NCBI RefSeq assembly: GCF_014596575.1
Contig: NZ_NASZ01000002.1
Span: forward strand, 1 to 64,000
Origin: Flavobacterium pokkalii
GTDB taxonomy: Bacteria > Bacteroidota > Bacteroidia > Flavobacteriales > Flavobacteriaceae
DNA length: 64,000 nt
Direction of reading: 5' to 3'
The notes beneath the pieces are model-generated. The model was not told the origin of the DNA, ran no database searches, and saw only the letters and a list, made by a program, of their open reading frames with translations. The position numbers and the translations under genes were made by a program. Of this stretch, positions 34,828 to 42,884 are shown in pieces. The stretch's first letter is position 1. Every line of letters begins with the position of its first letter.

Positions 34828-36216
34828 CTATTTCGATAATTCCACAAAATACTTATAAAACAACGGAATGGTTTCTATTCCTTTAAGGTAATTAAAAATT
34901 CCAAAATGTTCGTTGGGCGAATGAATGGCATCGCTATCGAGTCCAAATCCCATCAGGATAGTTTTGCTTTTGAGTTCTTTTTCGAATAAAGCAACAATAG
35001 GGATACTTCCACCTGAACGTACCGGAATGGCAGGAATGCCAAAGGTTTCGTTATAAGCCATATTGGCGGCTTTGTACCCTATGCTGTCAATAGGGGTTAC
35101 ATAGCCTTGTCCGCCGTGGTGGGGAGTCACTTTTACTTTTACTGCTTTTGGTGCAATGGCTGTAAAATGCTTGGTAAATAATTCAGTGATTTCCTCCCAA
35201 TCTTGGTTGGGAACCAAACGCATCGATATTTTGGCGAAAGCCTTGGAAGGAATAACGGTTTTAGCTCCTTCGCCGGTGTAACCGCCCCAAATTCCGTTGA
35301 CGTCTAAAGTCGGGCGAATGGCATTTCTTTCATTGGTTACATAACCTTCTTCGCCATATACATCATTTAAGTCTAATGCTTTTTTGTAGTCTTCGATATC
35401 AAAAGGAGCTTTGGCCATTTCGGTTCTTTCTTCGAGTGACAATTCTTCTACTTTGTCATAAAATCCCGGAATGGTAATACGATTGTTTTCATCGTGTAGG
35501 GAAGCGATCATTTTACTCAGGATATTAATCGGATTGGCTACAGCACCACCATATAAGCCGGAATGTAAATCTCGATTTGGTCCTGTGACTTCTACTTCTA
35601 CATAACTTAAACCGCGCAAACCGGTGGTGATAGAAGGTTGTTGATTAGAAATCATTCCGGTATCGGAAATCAGGATGACGTCATTTTTAAGTTTTGCTGT
35701 GTTGTTTTCTACAAAAGTCTTAAGGTTCACGCTGCCAACTTCTTCCTCGCCTTCAATCATAAATTTTACATTACAAGGCAGACAATTATTAGAAATCATA
35801 TATTCCACAGCTTTTACGTGCATATACATTTGGCCTTTATCGTCACAAGCACCACGGGCAAAAATAGCACCTTCGGGATGGATTTCGGTTTTTTTAATGA
35901 GCGGTTCAAATGGGGGAGAGGTCCAAAGTTCCATAGGATCAGGTGGTTGCACATCGTAATGGCCATAAACTAAGACTGTTGGTAAATTAGGGTCGATGAT
36001 TTTTTCACCATAAACAATAGGGTAGCCGTCTGTTTCGCAAATTTCAACTTTATCACAACCCGCTTGTTCTAAACTTGACTTGACAGCTTCAGAAGTATCT
36101 ATGACATCTTGCGAATAAGCAGAGTCAGCGCTTACCGAGGGGATTTTTAATAATTCAATTAATTCGTTTATAAATCGATTCTTGTTTTCTTGAATATAGG
36201 TTTTAATGTTTTCCAT
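34828..36216 (-). CDS. M20 family dipeptidase
   Basis: 462 aa zinc peptidase of the M20/M25/M40 clan. The metal ligands are seen in YGHYDVQP near 84-91 (His, Asp), ARGACDDKGQ (Asp), and EGEEEVGS (Glu pair), with HSGLYGG marking the dimerisation domain and a late His in IHSPNEHFGI. No signal peptide, so cytoplasmic dipeptide or acyl-amino-acid hydrolysis is likely. It is followed by a small repeat fragment and is not in an operon. Confidence 0.93.
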   Translation of the reverse strand: MENIKTYIQENKNRFINELIELLKIPSVSADSAYSQDVIDTSEAVKSSLEQAGCDKVEICETDGYPIVYGEKIIDPNLPTVLVYGHYDVQPPDPMELWTSPPFEPLIKKTEIHPEGAIFARGACDDKGQMYMHVKAVEYMISNNCLPCNVKFMIEGEEEVGSVNLKTFVENNTAKLKNDVILISDTGMISNQQPSITTGLRGLSYVEVEVTGPNRDLHSGLYGGAVANPINILSKMIASLHDENNRITIPGFYDKVEELSLEERTEMAKAPFDIEDYKKALDLNDVYGEEGYVTNERNAIRPTLDVNGIWGGYTGEGAKTVIPSKAFAKISMRLVPNQDWEEITELFTKHFTAIAPKAVKVKVTPHHGGQGYVTPIDSIGYKAANMAYNETFGIPAIPVRSGGSIPIVALFEKELKSKTILMGFGLDSDAIHSPNEHFGIFNYLKGIETIPLFYKYFVELSK

Positions 36217-36286
36217 TTATTATGGGTTGTTTTTGATACTTTCAAAAATACAAAAAACAGAGTGAAAATTTTTTTAATTTTTTACT

Positions 36287-36315
36287 TTGAATATTGGAAC
36301 TTATCCTTATATTTG
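36287..36315 (+). promoter_or_regulatory. Promoter of tRNA-Leu
   Basis: TTG (36287-36289) and TATATTTG (36308-36315) with an 18-nt spacer, 15 nt before the tRNA. Confidence 0.8.
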
Positions 36316-36330
36316 CACCCACAATAGCGC

Positions 36331-36412
36331 GCGGATATGGCGAAATTGGTAGACGTGCCAGACTTAGGATCTGGTGCCGCAAGGCGTGTAGGTTCGAGTC
36401 CTATTATCCGCA
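36331..36412 (+). tRNA. tRNA-Leu(TAG)
   Basis: 82 nt with acceptor GCGGATA/TATCCGC, discriminator A, anticodon stem CCAGA/TCTGG with loop CTTAGGA giving anticodon TAG, a class II variable arm (TGCCGCAAGGCGT), and T arm GTAGG-TTCGAGT-CCTAT. CCA is not encoded. Confidence 0.96.
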
Positions 36413-36415
36413 CAG

Positions 36416-36443
36416 AAAGCTTCTCAATTGAGAAGCTTTTTTT
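36416..36443 (+). terminator. Terminator after tRNA-Leu
   Basis: AAAGCTTCTCAATTGAGAAGCTTT is a perfect 24-nt palindrome-stem followed by TTTT, 3 nt after the tRNA. Confidence 0.85.
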
Positions 36444-36470
36444 GTTTTATATGCTTTTTTAGAGGGATAA

Positions 36471-36503
36471 AAAAAGCACCATGAATTTAATCATGGCGCT
36501 TTC
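36471..36503 (-). terminator. Terminator of the first SusCD operon
   Basis: AAAGC-ACCATGA pairs with TCATGG-CGCTTT with one mismatch; on the minus strand it ends in a T run. It begins 24 nt after the SusD stop. Confidence 0.75.
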
Positions 36504-36526
36504 GATATTAGATAGATGTTTTTTAT

Positions 36527-38065
36527 TTAGTTGTCGTATCCCGGATTTTGTGTGTATAACCCTGGAGCTGCTAAAAATTCTGAAAGTGGTAATGGATATA
36601 GTAATGAATTTTTATCAATTGTTCCAAGTTTGTCAGAGGTGTCTTCTGAGGTTTTCCAATTGTTCATAATAGTCACTGCATTCCCTGATCTGATTAAATC
36701 AAACCATCTGGTTCCTTCTCCAAAAAATTCCATTCTTCTTTCGTTAAATAATCGGTCTAAGTTTACATTTACTGCATCTCTGGCTAGTCCGCCTCTTTCT
36801 CTAATGTCGTTAACAATATCATCAACATCAGCTTGTGTTCCGCCACCGCCATGAAGCGTGCATTCGGCCATTAACAGTAAAACATCGGTGTATCTGATTA
36901 CGATAAAGTCAACACCCCAATCGGTTCTTCCGTTACCATATCTTGAGGCATCGATATATTTTTTTACTAAAGGATTAGAGGTGTAAGTCCCTTTGTAAGT
37001 TCCTGATGCTACGGTATAGCTTTCAGCAAGTGTAACTGCTCTTCGGCTGTCATTTGTGTCAAACATTGCTAAGAATGATGTGGAGATAGGTTTGTATTCT
37101 AAAGAACCTTGATCGGATAAATTCAACGAAGCAAAGTATGGTTGGTATCCTAATTCTATTTGGAAATTGCCCCCAACTCCGTTTCCGGTATTTTGAGTAT
37201 AAGGAATTACTAATACATTTTCTTTGTTTGCATTTCCTTCGGTTTTAAAGATGTTAGCGTAATTAGTATCAAAAACAAAAAGATTGCTTGTTTTGATGTC
37301 ATTCAGTTGTTGATAAGCTTTGTCCCATTCGTTCAGTCCTAACATAGCGCCATCAATGCCATAATCAGGAGAAGATCGAGTCATATATACCTGAGCTAAT
37401 AATCCTTTTGCTCCGTATTTTGTAACTCTTCCAAAATTAGCATTGTCATAAGAAGGAGGAAGGTTGTTCACTGCAAATAGTAAATCAGATAAGATTAAGT
37501 CGTAAATTTCAGTAATTGGAGTTCGTCCTATTTTAGCCACTTCTCCGGCAGTTAAAGTATTTTTAATTAAAGGAACTTTACCAAACCAACGAATTAAATC
37601 AAAGTAGCAAAATGCTCTTAAAAAACTAGCTTCGGCTTTCATGGTTGTGCGGTCTGTTTCAGAAGTGATTACGCTACCATTACTTTCCAGTTTTTCTAAT
37701 AATTGATTGGCTTTGTAAATAGCGTTGTAATTACTTAAGTAAGCTTCTTTTATTAATGGATTAGTACTTAAAGCAGTGGTGAAGTTATTGATTCCTTCCC
37801 AGTTTCTGGATGCTTGGGTGGTGGCATAGAAGTTATCGGATCTAACTTCGCTTAAATTCAATATTCTGTTTGCATAACCGTACTCGTTTGCACCATGAAA
37901 AGCATATGAGTAAGTAGCGTTTCTGGCCTGAATAAAGTCGTTTGCAGTTGAATAAAAATTTTCTGTAGTCCCTTGCGACAATGGAATTTGATTGAGTTCA
38001 CTTTCGCATGATGTCAAAGCAAAAATGGCAAGGAAATTTGCTATTATATAAATGTGTTTTTTCAT
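36527..38065 (-). CDS. SusD-like surface glycan-binding lipoprotein, pair 1
   Basis: 512 aa. The lipobox ALTSC lies at 16-20, followed by the RagB/SusD N-terminal helices (YNAIYKANQLLEKLE, RTTMKAEASFLRAFCYFDLIRWFG) and the C-terminal SusD domain (DVLLLMAECTLHGGG, FNERRMEFFGEGTRWFDLIRSG) to the QNPGYDN end. It caps the SusC channel and captures oligosaccharide at the cell surface. It follows its SusC partner by 7 nt. Neighbouring enzymes point to rhamnogalacturonan or pectin oligomers as ligand. Confidence 0.95.
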   Translation of the reverse strand: MKKHIYIIANFLAIFALTSCESELNQIPLSQGTTENFYSTANDFIQARNATYSYAFHGANEYGYANRILNLSEVRSDNFYATTQASRNWEGINNFTTALSTNPLIKEAYLSNYNAIYKANQLLEKLESNGSVITSETDRTTMKAEASFLRAFCYFDLIRWFGKVPLIKNTLTAGEVAKIGRTPITEIYDLILSDLLFAVNNLPPSYDNANFGRVTKYGAKGLLAQVYMTRSSPDYGIDGAMLGLNEWDKAYQQLNDIKTSNLFVFDTNYANIFKTEGNANKENVLVIPYTQNTGNGVGGNFQIELGYQPYFASLNLSDQGSLEYKPISTSFLAMFDTNDSRRAVTLAESYTVASGTYKGTYTSNPLVKKYIDASRYGNGRTDWGVDFIVIRYTDVLLLMAECTLHGGGGTQADVDDIVNDIRERGGLARDAVNVNLDRLFNERRMEFFGEGTRWFDLIRSGNAVTIMNNWKTSEDTSDKLGTIDKNSLLYPLPLSEFLAAPGLYTQNPGYDN

Positions 38066-38072
38066 TTTTGGT

Positions 38073-41000
38073 TTAGTTAAAATTAATATTAAGTCCTAAA
38101 ACAAGTGATTTGGCCATTGGAGCTCCACCGTAATCTGCCGGAACAGGGAAGCTGCTGTTGCTGCTACCTGAGGTATTTGTGGCTTCAGGGTTGAATCCTC
38201 CTTTGTATTTGTCTTTGTAGAACCAGTTTTCGGCACTTAGATAAATTCGGGCATTGTCAATTCTGCTTAGAGATTTTAAAGCATTTGAAAGATTATATCC
38301 TAAAGTGATGTTTCTAATGCTGATGTAATCTGATTTGTATAGCCAATCGGTATTTGGAACAAAACCAAAAGTAGTTTTCCAGTTTCCTCTGGTTGCCGGA
38401 TTAACATCAAGTGTATTCTCGACAGCTCCTTGGCCTGTACGGTTGATTCCGCGGCTTAATAAGCTGTAAATATAACCGCCATTTTGACCTTGTACTAAGA
38501 TGTTTAAATCAAAATCTTTGTATTTAAAGGTATTGGTGATACCCCAAATGTATTTTGGATTTGGATTTCCAACATCAACCCTGTCTTCTGTGGTGATTTT
38601 TTTATCTCCGTTTTGATCTACATATTTTGGGTCTCCCAATACAAGAGGATTCCCTCCCCAGGTAGTGCCACCTGCGTCAATATCTGCTTGGGTAATTACT
38701 CCGTCTTGTTTAATAGCAAAGATGGTGTACATTGGTTTTCCAACTTCTAATTTGTAAAAAGGAACACCAGCACCGTACTCTGAATCGATTTCAATTTTGT
38801 CCTGATCTGGTCCTAATGCTAATACTTTGTTAGTGTTGTAGCTAATATTAGCTGATGTTCTCCATTGGAAATCTTTGGTGGTAATATTTGTTGTGTTTAG
38901 TTCGAATTCCCATCCATTGTTTCGTACTTTTCCAACATTGGTTAAGAAGCTGGTAAAACCTGATGCGGCTAAAATAGGTACGTTTAATAATAAATCACTA
39001 TTTGTTTTAGTGTAATAATCAAAGGTTCCTGATATTTTGCCTTTTAATAAGCCGAAGTCAAAACCAAAATCATTGGATCTTGATTTTTCCCAGTGCAAAT
39101 AAGGGTTTGGGATACTTGAAACTCCTTGTCCTAAGCCTGTTCCTCCGCCTAAGGCATAATTGTAAGAGCCTAATGTGGAAAATGCGGCATAGTTACCAAT
39201 ATTGTTATTTCCGTTTAATCCGGAACTGGCTCTTAATTTTAAGGAGCTAAGCCAGTCTATGTTTTTCATAAAATTCTCTTCTGTAACAATCCAACCTAAA
39301 GAGATGGAAGGAAAGGTTCCCCATCTTTGAGCAAAACCAAATTTTGATGAACCGTCTCTTCTGATACTGGCAGAAAGAATGTATTTCTCTTTGAAGTCAT
39401 ATTGTAGTCTTCCGAAATATGAGATTTGAACATTTTTTTCTGAATTAGTACTTCCAGTTGAGCCTGAAGGTAATGTTTCAATGGTGAAACTATTGTATAG
39501 ATTTCCTGAAGAAAGATTAGATCTTGTGATTTGATATGAATTGTATGACTGTCCGGCAAGTAAAGTGAAATTATGATTGTCTTTAATTGTACCGCTATAA
39601 GTTAAGGTGTTTTCGTTTACAATATTTTGTCTTCTGTAGGTGTTATAACTTCCTCTGATACTTGCTAAAACATCATTTGGAGTGTATCCTTCAAAAGTAT
39701 TGTCGGCATTGTCAAAGTTAATAGTACTTTTAGCATGTAAGTTGCTTATGATTTCATAGTCAATGTAACCTGATAACATGTTTCTGAACATCGAATTTCT
39801 TCCTGTTCTTTGTAAAAGGGGTAACATACTTGTGGTACTACTTCCCCAGGCATAACGTGTAGTGTATTTTTCACCTTCAGCATTTGGAGCGCTTTCAAAA
39901 ACCGGAGTTGCGCCTAATGCTTTGTGTATTGTGCTGTCTTTTCCTTCAACTCCCGGATCGTTTTTTATAGAGTAGGAAGGAGCTATGTTTATTCCCATTT
40001 TTAAATGGTCTGAAAATTTTACATCTACATTTGCTCTTGCAGAATATAAGCTGTAGTCAGTTCCTATTATGTATCCTTTGTTTTTTTGGTAATTACCTGA
40101 CACATAGTAATTAACCATTTCTGTTGCGCCAGAAGCAGAAAGTTGGTAATTGCTAAACATTCCGGTACGGAAAATAACATCCTGCCAATTGATGTAGTCT
40201 AATCCCGGATGTCCTGGTTCGTCCCATCTTGGATCGTACATGTAACTCGTATTGAATTCAGTAGGTCCAAGATCCGTAGCACTGGCTGCATTGCCGGCAT
40301 TATAGGTTGCTCTTCTTTCGTCAACTGTTTGATCAGCTGATGCACCAGCGATTCCAGAGTTAACCCATTGGTAGTCAATCATCGTTTTAGCTCTGGCTAT
40401 CCATTGTTCGGCATTTAGCATATCAACTCTTTTAGCTTCTTTGTTTACACCGGTATAAGTGTTAAAAGTAAATTTAGGTTTGCCTGCTTTTCCTTTTTTA
40501 GTGGTAATTAAAACAACTCCATTGGATGCTCTGGAACCATAAATAGCAGCCGCAGCTGCATCTTTCAATACTTCAATCGAAGCAATATCGTTAGGGTTCA
40601 TGTTGTCTAATGGACTTCCGTTTGAAAAGCCTCCACTGCTGCTGGTGCCTTCAGTATGTATTGGGAAACCGTCAATAACATATAAGGGTTCGTTACCGGC
40701 AGAAATAGAACCTGTACCGCGGATGTTAATACTAAATGGTTGTCCTGGTAGTCCGGATGTTTGTTTAACTCTTACACCTGCAATTTGACCTACGAGTCCT
40801 TGGTCTACTCTTGAGATAGGTCTTTCTGTAAAGTTGTCTGTTTTAATTGAAGACATAGAGCCAGTGGCAAGTTTTTTCTTTTGCGTTCCGTATCCTACTA
40901 CGACAACTTCTTCAAGTTCTGATTTGCTTGGTTGCAAAGAAATGTTGTAAGTACTGGCAGAGCCTACTTTTTGTTCGATTGAAGTGTAGCCTAAATAGGA

Positions 41001-41222
41001 AAAAATGATAATGTCTCCCGATTTGGCGGAAATCGAATAATTTCCTTCCATGTCGGTGGTGTTCCCTTTGGTGGTGCCTTTAATAAGTAAAGAAGCTCCG
41101 GGGATTGGTAGTCCTGATTCGTCACTTACTTTTCCTTTAATAACTTTTTCTTGAGCATAAGATAAGACGCTTATAGATAAGGTCAGAACTAAGCACAAAA
41201 AGTGGTTAACTTTTTTTTTCAT
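38073..41222 (-). CDS. SusC-like TonB-dependent oligosaccharide transporter, pair 1
   Basis: 1049 aa. Signal peptide (1-23), carboxypeptidase-like domain (GKVSDESGLPIPGASLLIKGT, DMEGNYSISA), TonB box region (SELEEVVVVGYGTQKKK), plug (GVRVKQTSGLPGQP, NIRGTGSISAGNEPLYVIDG, ASIEVLKDAAAAAIYGSRASNGVVLITTKKG) and a 22-strand barrel. It imports oligosaccharides across the outer membrane with the SusD lipoprotein encoded directly downstream. Transcription starts toward the left from the gap shared with the oligogalacturonate lyase gene. Confidence 0.96.
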   Translation of the reverse strand: MKKKVNHFLCLVLTLSISVLSYAQEKVIKGKVSDESGLPIPGASLLIKGTTKGNTTDMEGNYSISAKSGDIIIFSYLGYTSIEQKVGSASTYNISLQPSKSELEEVVVVGYGTQKKKLATGSMSSIKTDNFTERPISRVDQGLVGQIAGVRVKQTSGLPGQPFSINIRGTGSISAGNEPLYVIDGFPIHTEGTSSSGGFSNGSPLDNMNPNDIASIEVLKDAAAAAIYGSRASNGVVLITTKKGKAGKPKFTFNTYTGVNKEAKRVDMLNAEQWIARAKTMIDYQWVNSGIAGASADQTVDERRATYNAGNAASATDLGPTEFNTSYMYDPRWDEPGHPGLDYINWQDVIFRTGMFSNYQLSASGATEMVNYYVSGNYQKNKGYIIGTDYSLYSARANVDVKFSDHLKMGINIAPSYSIKNDPGVEGKDSTIHKALGATPVFESAPNAEGEKYTTRYAWGSSTTSMLPLLQRTGRNSMFRNMLSGYIDYEIISNLHAKSTINFDNADNTFEGYTPNDVLASIRGSYNTYRRQNIVNENTLTYSGTIKDNHNFTLLAGQSYNSYQITRSNLSSGNLYNSFTIETLPSGSTGSTNSEKNVQISYFGRLQYDFKEKYILSASIRRDGSSKFGFAQRWGTFPSISLGWIVTEENFMKNIDWLSSLKLRASSGLNGNNNIGNYAAFSTLGSYNYALGGGTGLGQGVSSIPNPYLHWEKSRSNDFGFDFGLLKGKISGTFDYYTKTNSDLLLNVPILAASGFTSFLTNVGKVRNNGWEFELNTTNITTKDFQWRTSANISYNTNKVLALGPDQDKIEIDSEYGAGVPFYKLEVGKPMYTIFAIKQDGVITQADIDAGGTTWGGNPLVLGDPKYVDQNGDKKITTEDRVDVGNPNPKYIWGITNTFKYKDFDLNILVQGQNGGYIYSLLSRGINRTGQGAVENTLDVNPATRGNWKTTFGFVPNTDWLYKSDYISIRNITLGYNLSNALKSLSRIDNARIYLSAENWFYKDKYKGGFNPEATNTSGSSNSSFPVPADYGGAPMAKSLVLGLNINFN

Positions 41223-41253
41223 AATTAGTTGTGATTAAGGTTAAAAAATTTAC

Positions 41254-41301
41254 TCCAATTTAATGATTATGACAGGCTAACTGTCCTTTACTGTGCTGTA
41301 G
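41254..41301 (-). promoter_or_regulatory. Weaker copy of the pectin-locus promoter element, SusC pair 1
   Basis: On the minus strand ACAGTAAAGGACAG matches the copy before the CE12 gene (ACAGTACAGGATAC) at 11 of 14 positions. A TAAATTG sequence lies 26 nt further toward the gene. The match is weaker than at the other genes. Confidence 0.45.
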
Positions 41302-41495
41302 TTAATTTTTTGTTTTTTATAAGTTGTTGTTTTTCAGATATTTGAGTTGTTTTTGTTTTGGGTTTGATTTGAGTAATTATAATGTTAAATAGACTGTTTG
41401 TGTATTTGATTTTAATGAATTATTGTTTTTTTGTTGTTTTTGTTAAAAAAAATGAATTATTTTTATTCTTATTAAAAAAAATAAATAAAAATATT

Positions 41496-42743
41496 ATGAA
41501 TAAATCAATTTATTTGCTTTTTGGGTTTCTTGTGGTGTTTTTTTCTTCTAAAGCCCAGTCAAATTTGAGTGTTGAAATTCCAAAAAAGACGATTCCTGTG
41601 ATGAAAACCTCTAAAGAAAGTTCGCTTTTAGGACTTTGGGTTGATGACGAAACCGGACATAAGGTGGAAAAATTAGTCCAAAGAGAAGGAACTAATTCCA
41701 GTTTTTATTTTCATAATAATCCTTTTGTGAAATCGGCGGATGGCAAAAGCTGGCTGATGTTATTTTACGGAAGTACTAAAAATGGGATTCAGCTTTTTTC
41801 GATTGATTTAGCTTCAAAGAAAATCATTCAAATAACCGATAAATCTGGAAGTAAAGGAGGGGAAATTCTTGGGCGAAAAACCCGAAAAGTGTTTTACAGA
41901 ATGAAGGATAGTATTTTTTCGACTCATATTGATACGCATAAAACCGAGTTTGTGTTTAAATTCCCTGAAGGAGTTCCAGGTTCGGTAGCGACATTAAATG
42001 CGGATGAAACACTTTTGGGAGGTGTTTTGTCTTCTAATGAGGAGCGGGAGATTTTTAGAAATAATCCGCAAAAAAGTGATTATTTCAATAAAATTTATGA
42101 AGCAAAGTTGAAACGAACATTAATCACAGTTGATGTTGCAACGGGAAAATTGACGCAATTATACTCTGAAAACGCCTGGTTGAATCACGAACAATTTTCG
42201 CCTGTTGATTCAAATTTATTTATGTATTGTCATGAAGGGCCCTGGCATAAAGTAGATCGCATTTGGAATATTGATATTCGAAATCCAAAACCAACTTTGA
42301 TTCATAAAAGAACCGTAGAAAGAGAAATTGCTGGTCATGAATTTTTTAGTCCCGATGGAAAAACGATTTGGTTTGATTTGCAAATTCCTCGTAGTGAAAC
42401 GTTTTATTTAGCGGGGAAAAATCTGGAAACGGGCATCGAAACCAGATATGCCTTAAAAAGAAACGAATGGTCGATACATTATAATATTGCACCAGATATG
42501 AAATCCTTTGCAGGTGATGGAGGTGATGCTGGTCAGGTAGCTCATGCCAAGGATGGGATGTGGTTGTATCATTTTGTGCCTAAAGGAGATAGTTTGGTTT
42601 CAGAAAAATTGGTAAATATGAAAAATCACGATTACCATTTAGAACCAAATGTTCATTTTTCGCCGGACGGGAAGTACATCATTTTTAGAGCCAATTTTGA
42701 AGGAACTACTCAAATTTATGCTGTTGAAATTCATAAAAATTAA
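41496..42743 (+). CDS. Oligogalacturonate lyase-like protein (PL22 type)
   Basis: 415 aa from ATG 41496, which opens a clean signal peptide (MNKSIYLLFGFLVVFFSSKAQ); an earlier in-frame ATG at 41382 adds a long AT-rich extension that is unlikely. The body is a seven-bladed propeller with TolB/WD40-like repeats (LNHEQFSPVDSN near 228, AGHEFFSPDGKTIWF near 281, HLEPNVHFSPDGKYIIFRA near 380) whose histidines suit the manganese site of PL22. Such enzymes cleave unsaturated galacturonate dimers. It is the first plus-strand gene of the pectin locus, divergent from SusC. Confidence 0.75.
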   Translation: MNKSIYLLFGFLVVFFSSKAQSNLSVEIPKKTIPVMKTSKESSLLGLWVDDETGHKVEKLVQREGTNSSFYFHNNPFVKSADGKSWLMLFYGSTKNGIQLFSIDLASKKIIQITDKSGSKGGEILGRKTRKVFYRMKDSIFSTHIDTHKTEFVFKFPEGVPGSVATLNADETLLGGVLSSNEEREIFRNNPQKSDYFNKIYEAKLKRTLITVDVATGKLTQLYSENAWLNHEQFSPVDSNLFMYCHEGPWHKVDRIWNIDIRNPKPTLIHKRTVEREIAGHEFFSPDGKTIWFDLQIPRSETFYLAGKNLETGIETRYALKRNEWSIHYNIAPDMKSFAGDGGDAGQVAHAKDGMWLYHFVPKGDSLVSEKLVNMKNHDYHLEPNVHFSPDGKYIIFRANFEGTTQIYAVEIHKN

Positions 42744-42783
42744 TGTAAGCAGCTAAATACTGAATTTGGTATTGTTGTTGTGG

Positions 42784-42829
42784 GCAGGACGGAGCAGGAT
42801 GCAATAAAAATTAGAGTTCACTAATTTTA
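42784..42829 (+). promoter_or_regulatory. Pectin-locus promoter element before GH106
   Basis: GCAGGACGGAGCAGGATGCA (42784-42803) contains a direct CAGGA repeat 10 nt apart; TAATTTTA at 42822-42829 lies exactly 27 nt after the second CAGGAT. It is 56 nt before the rhamnosidase start. Confidence 0.6.
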
Positions 42830-42884
42830 GGGGCTTTATTTAAAAAAGAAGAATTTCAACTTAGCTAATTTTAATCAACAATAC

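Noticed and set aside
35638-35973. 111-codon plus-strand frame opposite the M20 dipeptidase
   Set aside because: It mirrors conserved metal-binding motifs of the peptidase on the other strand, has no ribosome-binding context and overlaps another shadow frame.
41382-41495. 38-residue N-terminal extension of the PL22-type lyase
   Set aside because: It is AT-rich, would bury the clear signal peptide at 41496 and fits promoter or leader DNA better.
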